Shown here piece by piece: positions 9,501 to 15,650 of a stretch of DNA of 15,673 nt. Both the position numbers and the translations under genes were made by a program. Position 1 is the stretch's first letter; each line of letters starts with the position of its first letter. This DNA is from Lentisphaerota bacterium (lineage in GTDB: Bacteria > Verrucomicrobiota > Kiritimatiellia > RFP12 > UBA1067): the NCBI GenBank assembly GCA_015061765.1, contig SUVZ01000041.1, positions 1 through 15,673 of the forward strand, in the 5' to 3' direction. The notes under the pieces were generated by a model. That model was not told where the DNA came from and searched no databases. It saw only the letters and a program-made list of their open reading frames with translations.

Positions 9501-10127
9501 ATGATAGGCGGGGACGGGAAGGCGTATCTGTCATTCGGCGCGCATGGACATCAGACCAATCCAACCGTTTTCAGGATGTCAGATTTCGAATTTGCCTATG
9601 TCGGAGCGGCACCGGACGATGAAAATGCCGATGTGCCATATTTCGGTACGCTCACAGCAACCAACTCCATTGTGCGCATTGTGCTGGATTCGGCGGTTGA
9701 GAACGGAAACTACCGCCTTGCCGACACTTTCAGGATAGCGGATGGATGCCGCCTTTACGTCGATGCCCTTAGAGCTCCGGGTGTGCTGGATCTCGGTGTA
9801 TGCGATGTGCCTGGCGGATTGAATGTCTATCCGCGAAATGGATGCAGCGTCAAGGTGTCGAAGTTGAATGGTGCTGCCGAGATGCTGGTCGACGGAGGTG
9901 TTTTGGTTGTTGCTGCCAATGATGCGCTTCCTTCAAATTGTGTCCTCAGGTTGTTTAACGGCGGCAAAGTGAGGCTTGAGTGCAGCGGGACGCTTCGCCT
10001 CAACAAGATGTTTGTTAATGGAAGTCGTGTTCCGTTTGGAGTCTATGACGCGGAAAATTCGGACTGGATTGATGGTGGAAACGGTTCTGTGACGACAGGT
10101 TTCCCGCTTCGGATAATCTTTCGGTGA
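6552..10127 (+). CDS. Secreted beta-helix protein with autotransporter-associated repeats and two L-type-lectin-like domains
   Basis: A 1191-residue protein with a signal peptide (MKKSLNVLACTIGASALWGA). It is rich in Gly, Ser, Asn and short beta strands, typical of a right-handed beta helix. Autotransporter-associated strand repeats appear near 77-100 (ATGGAFVKSGPGSLKL) and 756-778 (GTGELVKTGDAGLSL). Two lectin/LamG-like beta sandwiches interrupt the helix: about 522-680 (PVNRSFSVSWTYF to GFHVLGDVRI) and about 820-1020 (GFSFIIHNDPRG, VLIDIEHDPAASAVKV, AYLSFGAHG, then FRMSDFEFAY), the second close to the legume-lectin pattern. The C terminus (VPFGVYDAENSDWI) resembles closing segments of large PVC secreted proteins, from memory. 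I see no autotransporter barrel, LPXTG or PEP-CTERM signal, so the anchor is unknown. A glycan-binding surface or periplasmic scaffold is the inferred role. Confidence 0.8.
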   Translation: MKKSLNVLACTIGASALWGAVTSVSDITKMPVSGTEGRIEYSGATGVVAADLALAPAAKKAATFKVVKPDTRLTFSGKLSATGGAFVKSGPGSLKLAYPGSFTLGETAAETPKSDLQWDGGGVASKGFTSLTVADGALEVGMPGSSVSVKGGAAVGVRYAAGATPSLKIAGGMFKANALYVDRGYSTSSRNLTPAFEVSNCATAVFDNVYTDSAENTSSFGKSIISVSGVGSLLRVTGYCSIGLNRNGTNTLNTLDGASFEHTATSSDWSSRIGLEIGGTENERGGGVRTRRTVWNIDGGTGLVYAAYLNRGSEINVKNGGMLKLDRSMLYFNNNSNDWQRGALNFDGGAIGTRTSRVAEWFTGIPGYTVGAKGMKIVPASDYSALDGHSSYLDDASRSADAEIVIDGSGTVAMGAGEAPIRLKQGKLIMGVNGRYMGSSATGRICVENGSAFMISGENTLQNMVFEGGGTTNRFRHQGIEADRKRWLTSGHAGFLADGSIRLGTREWVNSAGAAYLAEKLPVNRSFSVSWTYFGSESGRVSGFPYGVTAVFQNAGELACGTDATKCCYDGIVKSAAVSYNAQNGELKFGKNGEWISGADLSSRVGGWATDPLRCSISYDADETKLVFSVYQPSANRFNAITNIVNLADVTGGSEAHFGFLGGTKSDGHSGFHVLGDVRISTEKGRGYQKVGGNVEIAEGKTWKQELLADTDNLGFVMNSLTYANGANLLTIPSSVAGLPTALYGAVNIGFDRISGTGELVKTGDAGLSLSASGAARESSIDLRGGSVILRKEDLEVPTLKSTDGGWCFTGSEIYWAGDRTLQFGPLANARGTSAQADPERVMNAGTRRRYSVDGAWKVSFRAYITSANGSNQPGFSFIIHNDPRGCEKRANNYCGGNSFENGACFRFWTAKSFVHFGKTSSTLNTANETAGISFADTIALSAKDSEVLIDIEHDPAASAVKVTMTQGSKIFSHVWENVDLKSMIGGDGKAYLSFGAHGHQTNPTVFRMSDFEFAYVGAAPDDENADVPYFGTLTATNSIVRIVLDSAVENGNYRLADTFRIADGCRLYVDALRAPGVLDLGVCDVPGGLNVYPRNGCSVKVSKLNGAAEMLVDGGVLVVAANDALPSNCVLRLFNGGKVRLECSGTLRLNKMFVNGSRVPFGVYDAENSDWIDGGNGSVTTGFPLRIIFR

Positions 10128-10143
10128 GCAACAGAGATATTGT

Positions 10144-13100
10144 ATGGTGACAGGTGAAAAGGCGTTGTTCCGTTGCGTCTCGGCGGTAATCATACTGGTG
10201 TGCGCATCGTTTCGGGCTTTTTCTGCCGACTGTCGGCCTGAGACATGGTTTCATGTCATCGGCGGTAATGCGTCTAAAAAGGGGCTTACGGCGGATCTTG
10301 AATCTCTTGCGGATGCGGGATTCGGCGGTATACAGTTCTTTCACGGGCAGTTGGGCAAAGCAAGAGTCTGGGACGGCGTGACCGAGCAGATTCCGTGCCT
10401 GAGTGAGAAGTGGGATGATCTAGTGAAACACGTCGCCGATGAATGTGCAAGGCTTGGAATGACATTCAAGATGCAGAACTGTCCGGGCTGGTCGATGAGC
10501 GGCGGACCATGGATTGCGTCATCCAATGCGATGCGTAAGCTGGTGTTTGCGAGGCAGGATGTTGCGGCGAATCCTGAGGCTCGTGATGTCCGTCGGATCG
10601 TTCCGGACATTCCGGTACCGCGGGAATTTCGCGATATCGACAGTGATTGGAAAGATGTCTGCATTCTTGCGTTTCCTACACCTGAAGGCGGCGCGTTGCC
10701 GGAGCCGCTGTCTGTGGCGACAAATGGCAACTGTCGTACAATTCGTTTCGGCAGTCCGGTCACGATTCGTACGATTGAATTGCCGTCGCCCGGTCAGATG
10801 AATCAGCGTTGGGCCTACAATTCCGATGTCCGCGTGGTTTTCGAGGCGAAGGTTGACGACGTGTGGCGCAAAGTTTGCGATGTCCGATATCCGCAAGGCT
10901 GCTGGCAGGACAGGGTTCCGTTTACGATCGCATGCGAGGAGGCTGTCGCGAAGGAATGGAGGCTTTCATTATGGTCTTCCAGGAAGTTCAATCTCCGTTT
11001 CGCACGTTTCCACTCTGAGGCACGGTTCGATAACTATGAGGGATTGGCGGGTCATGTGCTGCGTGGGCATCTGAAGCGCAATTATCCTAAGCAGTCGTAT
11101 TCTGCCTATGTCAGATCTGATGCGGTACGGGTTGTGAAAGTCGGCGACGAGCTGCCTGTCAGGGCGTTGGGCTGGACCGTGCTGCGGGTCGGGCATGTGA
11201 ACATGAAAAAAAAGAATGCGCCCGCTCCGGCTGAGGCGACCGGATGGGAGTGCGACAAACTCGATCCCCGTGGGATAGAGGCGAACTTTGCGGGGTATAT
11301 CGGAAGACTTGTGGACGGTCCGCTGAAGGGCGGGCGGCTCGACGGCATGATTGTCGACAGTTGGGAGTGCGAACGACAGACCTGGACATGGCGGATGGAG
11401 GAGTGGTTTAAGGCGGCGAACGGTTATGATGTGAAAACGATTCTCCCGGCCGTGTTCGGCTGGGTTTTGGATTCTCCGGAGAAAACCGACAGTGTTCTTT
11501 TAGATTGGAGGAAGACCGTTTCTGGGTTGATTGCGAAGAACTATTACGGAAGAATGTCGGAACTGGCTCATGCCAAGGGGCTTTCAGTTGCGTATGAGAC
11601 TGCGTTTGGCGATGTCCTGCCCGGGGATATACTTGAATACTGGAAATACTGTGACACTCCGATGTGCGAATTCTGGCAGCCGTACGATCCCGTATCCGGC
11701 GGCGCGGGACACCCCAACTACAAGCCGGTCAGGCCTTGCGTATCAGCCGCGCACCTTTACGGCAAGCGCCGGGTCGACTGTGAATCATTCACAAGTATGC
11801 GATTGACCTGGGATGAGAATTTCCGGGATTTGAAAGAACAGGCCGTGCGGCATTTTGCTCGTGGCGTGACACACCTCGTATTTCATACCTTTACCCATAA
11901 TCCTCATACGGACGGGCGGGTTCCGGGAACGAGTTTTGGTTCGTACATCGGTACTCCGTTCTTACGCGGGCAGACATGGTGGAGGTATATGCGTTCGTTC
12001 ACGGACTGGACGGCTAAATGCTGTGAATTTTTAGAAAGAGGGTATCCGGTCGTTGATGTGTTGCGGTATCTTGGCGACGAAATAGATCATAAACCTGATG
12101 AGCTGGAATCCTTCCCTGAAGGATTCAAAAACGATTATCTCAATGCCGATGTCCTCTTTAACCGGTTGGATGTGAAAGACGGACGCTTTATATTGCCGGA
12201 TGGGATGTCATATTCCGTGGTTTGGGTTCCAGATTCCGTGACCTTGCTTCCTGCGACGCGGCGGCGGCTTGAGGAATTGTCGGCAAAAGGCGGACGGGTC
12301 CATTTCGGTTCGGCAGATGGAGCTGTGGCCGGACTTCTGCCTCAGCTGGAAGTCCAGGCGAGACCTGATCAGTCTGGCGAGGTTCTTTGGTATCATCGCA
12401 TTGACGGTGATAGGGATTGTTTCTTTGTCGGCGCTGACGGCGCGGGCTTTTCTGGAGATGTTTCATTCCGCACCGTTCACGGATTGCGGAGGGTTTCTCT
12501 CGGTCTGTCGTCTTATGAAACCGTGTTGCTTGAGTTTTCCAGGAACGAGGTTGTCGATTTCTCCCCAGGTACAATTAAACGAAATCTAGAGGAAAAACAT
12601 AGGTTATATGAAGTTGAGAACATCGAATTAGGTGATTGGCGCGTCTCTTTCCCGTCTGGATGGGGAACACCCGAGCATATTCTGCTGGAACGGTTGACAC
12701 CATGGAAGGATATGCCGGGAATGTCCGATGAAGGACGCGCTTTTTCCGGCACTGCCGCCTACGAGACCGAGTTCAATGTAAAGTCTATCCCGGAGGGCCT
12801 GTTTGAATTGGATCTTGGAGTTGTACGTGATTTCGCCCGGGTGTTTCTCAATGGAGATGAGGTGACGGATTTATGGGCGATGCCATACAGATGCGATGTT
12901 TCAAAATATGTCAAACCAGGTAGAAATTCGCTAAAGGTGGAGGTGACTTCTACATGGTTCAACCGTCTTGCCTATGACTTTGCTCAAAATCCACAGGATC
13001 GTAAGACATGGACCGTCTGGAAAGTGGAAGACCGTCCGCCTCCATGTCTGAAGCGCGGGGCGAAACTCCGGGCGTCGGGTCTGATAGGTCCGGTGAGACT

Positions 13101-13155
13101 GTCGTTGAGGAGCGTTAGCAAAGGCGCTTATCGGCTGGAACGAAAAGACTGGTGA
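10144..13155 (+). CDS. Secreted GH106-family alpha-L-rhamnosidase
   Basis: A 1003-residue exported enzyme; the signal peptide probably ends at AFSA (residue 28). GH106 hallmarks come in order: WFHVIGGNASKKGLTADLES (about 34-53) with AGFGGIQFFH, the substrate-site motif NCPGWSMSGGPWI (112-124), DSWECE (405-410) followed by a GYD motif, and CESFTSM (546-552) with the downstream HFARGVTHLVFHTFTHNP. Glu408 and Glu547 lie where conserved catalytic glutamates of the family would be expected. From about 860 to 1000 a galactose-binding-like beta sandwich follows (ARVFLNGDEV, YVKPGRNSLKVEV). The reaction would be hydrolysis of terminal alpha-L-rhamnose from a polysaccharide. The gene starts 16 bp after the lectin gene with only a weak ribosome site (cagagat), so translation may depend on coupling; GTG 10147 is a minor alternative start. 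Confidence 0.9.
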   Translation: MVTGEKALFRCVSAVIILVCASFRAFSADCRPETWFHVIGGNASKKGLTADLESLADAGFGGIQFFHGQLGKARVWDGVTEQIPCLSEKWDDLVKHVADECARLGMTFKMQNCPGWSMSGGPWIASSNAMRKLVFARQDVAANPEARDVRRIVPDIPVPREFRDIDSDWKDVCILAFPTPEGGALPEPLSVATNGNCRTIRFGSPVTIRTIELPSPGQMNQRWAYNSDVRVVFEAKVDDVWRKVCDVRYPQGCWQDRVPFTIACEEAVAKEWRLSLWSSRKFNLRFARFHSEARFDNYEGLAGHVLRGHLKRNYPKQSYSAYVRSDAVRVVKVGDELPVRALGWTVLRVGHVNMKKKNAPAPAEATGWECDKLDPRGIEANFAGYIGRLVDGPLKGGRLDGMIVDSWECERQTWTWRMEEWFKAANGYDVKTILPAVFGWVLDSPEKTDSVLLDWRKTVSGLIAKNYYGRMSELAHAKGLSVAYETAFGDVLPGDILEYWKYCDTPMCEFWQPYDPVSGGAGHPNYKPVRPCVSAAHLYGKRRVDCESFTSMRLTWDENFRDLKEQAVRHFARGVTHLVFHTFTHNPHTDGRVPGTSFGSYIGTPFLRGQTWWRYMRSFTDWTAKCCEFLERGYPVVDVLRYLGDEIDHKPDELESFPEGFKNDYLNADVLFNRLDVKDGRFILPDGMSYSVVWVPDSVTLLPATRRRLEELSAKGGRVHFGSADGAVAGLLPQLEVQARPDQSGEVLWYHRIDGDRDCFFVGADGAGFSGDVSFRTVHGLRRVSLGLSSYETVLLEFSRNEVVDFSPGTIKRNLEEKHRLYEVENIELGDWRVSFPSGWGTPEHILLERLTPWKDMPGMSDEGRAFSGTAAYETEFNVKSIPEGLFELDLGVVRDFARVFLNGDEVTDLWAMPYRCDVSKYVKPGRNSLKVEVTSTWFNRLAYDFAQNPQDRKTWTVWKVEDRPPPCLKRGAKLRASGLIGPVRLSLRSVSKGAYRLERKDW

Positions 13156-13246
13156 GGTGCGTTCCGGGCTGGTTGCGCTACTGGAAGGTTTCGGATATTG
13201 GCTTGTCAAGTTCGACGGACTGGAAGGCAATGGCGATAAGGAAGGC
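13156..13246 (+). other. Short non-coding tail after the rhamnosidase gene
   Basis: 91 bp lie between the stop codon and repeat copy 2. The word actggaagg occurs twice about 40 bp apart. No gene or hairpin of note is visible. Confidence 0.4.
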
Positions 13247-13297
13247 GGCTTTTTTATTTTCATTTGGGAGGCATCCGTTATCGGATGCCTTTTCGTT
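13247..13297 (+). repeat. 51-bp dispersed terminator element, copy 2
   Basis: This is the partner of 234-284: same orientation, 48/51 identical, 13,013 bp apart start to start. Unlike copy 1 it is preceded by ggaaggc rather than attcc, so the identity begins at GGCTTTTTT and ends at TTTTCGTT. It lies 91 bp after the rhamnosidase stop and closes the cluster. Confidence 0.85.
13270..13293 (+). terminator. Intrinsic terminator of the glycan operon
   Basis: GGCATCCG (13270-13277) and CGGATGCC (13282-13289) form a perfect 8-bp stem with the loop TTAT, followed at once by TTTT and CGTT. It is placed correctly to end transcription of the four-gene operon. The stem is one perfect pair better than in copy 1. 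Confidence 0.85.
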
Positions 13298-13330
13298 GTA
13301 CGCAGGACAGCGCGAAGCACAAGGCGCCGA

Positions 13331-13349
13331 ACCACGAAACACACGAAAG
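13331..13349 (+). repeat. Dispersed intergenic repeat fragment (accacgaaacacacgaaag)
   Basis: The 19-bp word has an internal near-repeat (cacgaaa / cacgaaa). From memory, similar accacgaaa...cacgaaa stretches are scattered in intergenic DNA of Lentisphaerae, Kiritimatiellae and Planctomycetes. A second low-complexity stretch with tgtagaa / tgtagag words follows to about 13385. No function is known to me. Confidence 0.45.
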
Positions 13350-13469
13350 TTTTTAGCCGTGTAGAAGTTTAGAAATGTAGAGTGTATTCATTTCTTAAGA
13401 TCGCTTTGGCAAAGTCCATTAAACCGACGATCGTAGCCTTTAAACGTCGTGTCCAGAAGTAAACGCAAC

Positions 13470-13489
13470 ATTCCTTCCTAGGAAGGAAT
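13470..13489. repeat. Perfect 20-bp palindrome
   Basis: The segment attccttcctaggaaggaat equals its own reverse complement over all 20 bases. With no loop it is better suited to a dimeric DNA-binding protein or a cruciform than to a terminator. It is centred about 155 bp upstream of the ATPase promoter's -10 box, inside the 116-bp inverted-repeat unit. Confidence 0.6.
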
Positions 13490-13532
13490 TGAAGGAAAAG
13501 ACACCACTATCAATACTACCCAATAAACTTAG

Positions 13533-13565
13533 GAAGTAAATGCAAGTGGAACTTGCATTTACTTC
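13533..13565. repeat. 15-bp perfect-stem hairpin
   Basis: Arms 13533-13547 (GAAGTAAATGCAAGT) and 13551-13565 are perfect reverse complements around the loop GGA. No T tract follows on either strand, so it is not a normal intrinsic terminator. It forms the right end of the 116-bp inverted-repeat unit. Confidence 0.7.
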
Positions 13566-13613
13566 TGGAAATGACAGGCAAACTGCGCCAAGCGACAAGG
13601 CGGTCAAGTGGGG

Positions 13614-13642
13614 TTGCATGTAATTGGATAATCTGATATATT
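13614..13642 (+). promoter_or_regulatory. Extended -10 promoter of the ATPase gene
   Basis: TATATT (13637-13642) carries the TG extension at 13634-13635, and TTGCAT (13614-13619) stands 17 bp upstream as a weak -35. The whole 29-bp segment matches the operon promoter at 1528-1556 in 22 positions. The predicted transcription start is near 13649, only about 6 nt before the ATG at 13655. Confidence 0.65.
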
Positions 13643-13654
13643 ATCAAGTTACCG

Positions 13655-15328
13655 ATGACTTCTAACGACGAATATGTACTTACACTCCTGCAGGAGCAGG
13701 GGTTTCTCACGGTTGATCAGGTCGCAGCGGCTGCGAACTCGATGCGTGAAGGGAGCGAGACCACGCTTGACGTGCTGGTTTCGTCCGGGGTTATTTCACA
13801 GGATGACGTGCTTGGAATCATTGCCGAGCAGTTCGGCATCAAGTATTGCCATATTGATCCAGGCGCCATCGATCCGGAAATCACGAAGATACTGCCTGCG
13901 GAGCTGGCGCGCAAATATGGTGTGGTGCCGGTGCTCGGCGATGACGATTCGCTGACCGTCGCGCTTACGGATCCGATGGGCTATGACGCAGTAGACTCCC
14001 TGCGCTACGTGCTCCACGGCCGTGACGTGCAGGCGGTTCTCGCGCCTCTTGACGAGCTTCACGCCGCGATGGAGAAGCTCTATCCCAGCGGCGCGGATTC
14101 CGTCGAGGCGCGCATGGACGACGAGTTCGGCGGGGTAGATGAGAACTCTGATGGCGATGGCGACGATGCGCCCGTGATCAGGCTTTGCTCGATGATCATC
14201 TCCAACGCAATCAAGATGAAGTGTTCTGATATTCATCTTGAGCCGATGGAGAAGGAGTTCCGCGTGCGCTACCGCATCGACGGCGCCCTGCGCAAGATGG
14301 ACTCGCCGCCGAAGCGTCTTCAGGGCGCGATCCTTTCGCGCATCAAGATCATGTCGAAGATGAAGATCTCCGAGAAGCGCATCCCGCAGGACGGACGCAT
14401 CCAGGTGAAGGTGAACGGACGCGACCTCGACCTTCGCGTTAACTCGGTGCCGACGAACCATGGCGAATCGATCGTCATGCGTATTCTCGACAAGTCGAAC
14501 CTCTCGCTCGGCCTTCCGCAGCTCGGCTTCCTTTCCGACGACCAGAACAAGTTCGAGCGCCTGATTCACCTTTCCGACGGCGTGGTCCTCGTGACGGGCC
14601 CGACCGGTTCCGGAAAGACGACTACGCTCTACGCCTGTCTCGGACAGATCAACCTGCCCGACCGCAAGATCATCACGGTCGAGGACCCTGTCGAATACCA
14701 GATGAGCGGCATCAACCAGGTGCAGGTGAACCGTGACGTCGGCCTCGACTTCTCGGCGGCGCTCCGCTCGATTCTCCGTCAGGCGCCGAACATCGTCATG
14801 ATCGGTGAGATCCGTGACTCGGAGACTGCCGACATTGCAATGGAGGCGGCTCTCACGGGTCACTTGGTGTTCTCCACGCTCCATACCAACGACGCACCGT
14901 CCGCGGTGACGCGTCTTACCGATATGGGCGTCAAGCCGTTCCTCGTCGCGTCCGCGCTCCGTGCTGCCATGGCGCAGCGTCTCGTGCGCGCGATATGCCC
15001 GAAGTGCAAGACGGAGTATACGCCCACCGACCGCGATCTCAAAATGCTCGGAGCCATCGCCAAGACCCGTCCCGACCACATGTATGTCGGTGCTGGCTGT
15101 TCCGCGTGCAACGGCGGATACAAGGGACGAAAGGGCATCTTCGAGATCTTCGAGATCGACGATACGATCCAGCGTCTCATCTTCGACCATGCCCCGGCCG
15201 GCGTCCTGCGCGAACGCGCCCGCGAGATGGGCATGCGCACACTGCGTGAGGACGGCATGCTCAAGGTCGCGTCCGGCATGACATCCCTCAAGGAGGTCAT
15301 CCAGGCCACCATGGGCGATGCCGATTGA
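13655..15328 (+). CDS. gspE: GspE/PilB-family secretion or pilus assembly ATPase
   Basis: A 557-residue cytoplasmic hexameric ATPase that drives type II secretion or type IV pilus extension; length is normal for the family. The N-terminal domain (about 1-150) has the usual LTLLQEQGFLTVDQV and ISQDDVLGIIAEQFGI pattern. An acidic linker (about 155-172) precedes the two ATPase subdomains. Motifs are complete: Walker A GPTGSGKT (315-322), Asp box VEDPVEY (342-348), Walker B MIGEIRD (382-388), the His box LTGHLVFSTLHTND, and a zinc site CPKC (448-451) with CSAC (482-485). GspE and PilB cannot be told apart without neighbours. ATG 13655 has no Shine-Dalgarno and lies almost on the predicted transcription start. 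Codon use, mostly C or G at the third position in the last two thirds, contrasts with the glycan cluster. Confidence 0.93.
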   Translation: MTSNDEYVLTLLQEQGFLTVDQVAAAANSMREGSETTLDVLVSSGVISQDDVLGIIAEQFGIKYCHIDPGAIDPEITKILPAELARKYGVVPVLGDDDSLTVALTDPMGYDAVDSLRYVLHGRDVQAVLAPLDELHAAMEKLYPSGADSVEARMDDEFGGVDENSDGDGDDAPVIRLCSMIISNAIKMKCSDIHLEPMEKEFRVRYRIDGALRKMDSPPKRLQGAILSRIKIMSKMKISEKRIPQDGRIQVKVNGRDLDLRVNSVPTNHGESIVMRILDKSNLSLGLPQLGFLSDDQNKFERLIHLSDGVVLVTGPTGSGKTTTLYACLGQINLPDRKIITVEDPVEYQMSGINQVQVNRDVGLDFSAALRSILRQAPNIVMIGEIRDSETADIAMEAALTGHLVFSTLHTNDAPSAVTRLTDMGVKPFLVASALRAAMAQRLVRAICPKCKTEYTPTDRDLKMLGAIAKTRPDHMYVGAGCSACNGGYKGRKGIFEIFEIDDTIQRLIFDHAPAGVLRERAREMGMRTLREDGMLKVASGMTSLKEVIQATMGDAD

Positions 15329-15494
15329 TGAAAAGGCGTGATTCATAAAAGAGGCATCTGTGACAGCCGCAGTTGCAGTGTTGCCGGTAGATGCTGCACA
15401 GGGTCTGTCTTGTAAAAATCCTGGGCTGTATTTTCAGCCTGAAGGAATTGCCTCGTTCATGCTGCTGTACGATCGAGATGTGGCCACGCGACAT

Positions 15495-15520
15495 CCCAGA
15501 ACATAGTCCCAGAACATAGT
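15495..15520. repeat. Two tandem copies of a 13-bp word
   Basis: The word cccagaacatagt occurs at 15495-15507 and again at 15508-15520 without mismatch. It looks like a recent replication-slippage duplication in non-coding DNA. Confidence 0.8.
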
Positions 15521-15622
15521 CATTGATTATCTGCGCATAGCATGATATCATTCTTCTTCGTGTTGCCTTGGTGTTCATGTGCGTGTGCTTTTTTCGGTTG
15601 TTGCAAAAAATTATACACGCAT

Positions 15623-15650
15623 TTGACATCAAGGCAACGCTTTATATTAG
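15623..15650 (+). promoter_or_regulatory. Possible promoter reading out of the window
   Basis: A perfect -35 hexamer TTGACA (15623-15628) is followed after 16 bp by TATTAG (15645-15650), four of six matches to the -10 consensus. TATATT at 15643-15648 would be better but leaves only 14 bp. A gcaataattgc inverted repeat (15661-15671) lies where a start-site operator could be. The downstream gene is not in the window. Confidence 0.35.

Larger units (their letters stand above)
13453..13568. repeat. 116-bp inverted-repeat unit (MITE-like or structured leader)
   Basis: The left end ccagaagtaaacgcaa (13453-13468) and the reverse complement of the right end (13553-13568) agree at 15 of 16 positions. 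A third, direct copy of the word, ggaagtaaatgcaagt, sits at 13532-13547. Inside are a 20-bp palindrome and a long hairpin, listed separately. No transposase is present. The unit lies entirely upstream of the ATPase promoter. It could be a small non-autonomous mobile element or an old palindromic repeat. Confidence 0.5.

Noticed and set aside
9900..10127. Autotransporter barrel, LPXTG or PEP-CTERM anchor at the C terminus of the beta-helix protein
   Set aside because: The end (GFPLRIIFR) has no hydrophobic helix plus basic tail, no LPXTG and no amphipathic barrel strands; the protein closes with a short beta-rich segment.
13152..13372. Short + strand frames of 70-71 codons after the rhamnosidase gene
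   Set aside because: They run through the terminator and the dispersed repeat, and their apparent protein is just the translated repeat.
13440..13570. CRISPR array suggested by three copies of the agaagtaaa...gcaa word
   Set aside because: The copies are not regularly spaced, one is inverted, and they are explained by a hairpin and an inverted-repeat unit.
13796..15346. 516-codon open frame on the reverse strand opposite the ATPase gene
   Set aside because: It is the mirror of a gene with strong C/G third-position bias. Its translation is low in complexity, rich in His, Arg, Asp, Leu and Val, and has no domain.
15415..15445. Terminator behind the ATPase gene at the ggctg/cagcc inverted repeat
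   Set aside because: Only a 5-bp stem and no T tract follows on the + strand.
15297..15632. 111-codon reverse-strand frame at the right end
   Set aside because: No recognisable domain and it overlaps the 3' end of the ATPase gene.
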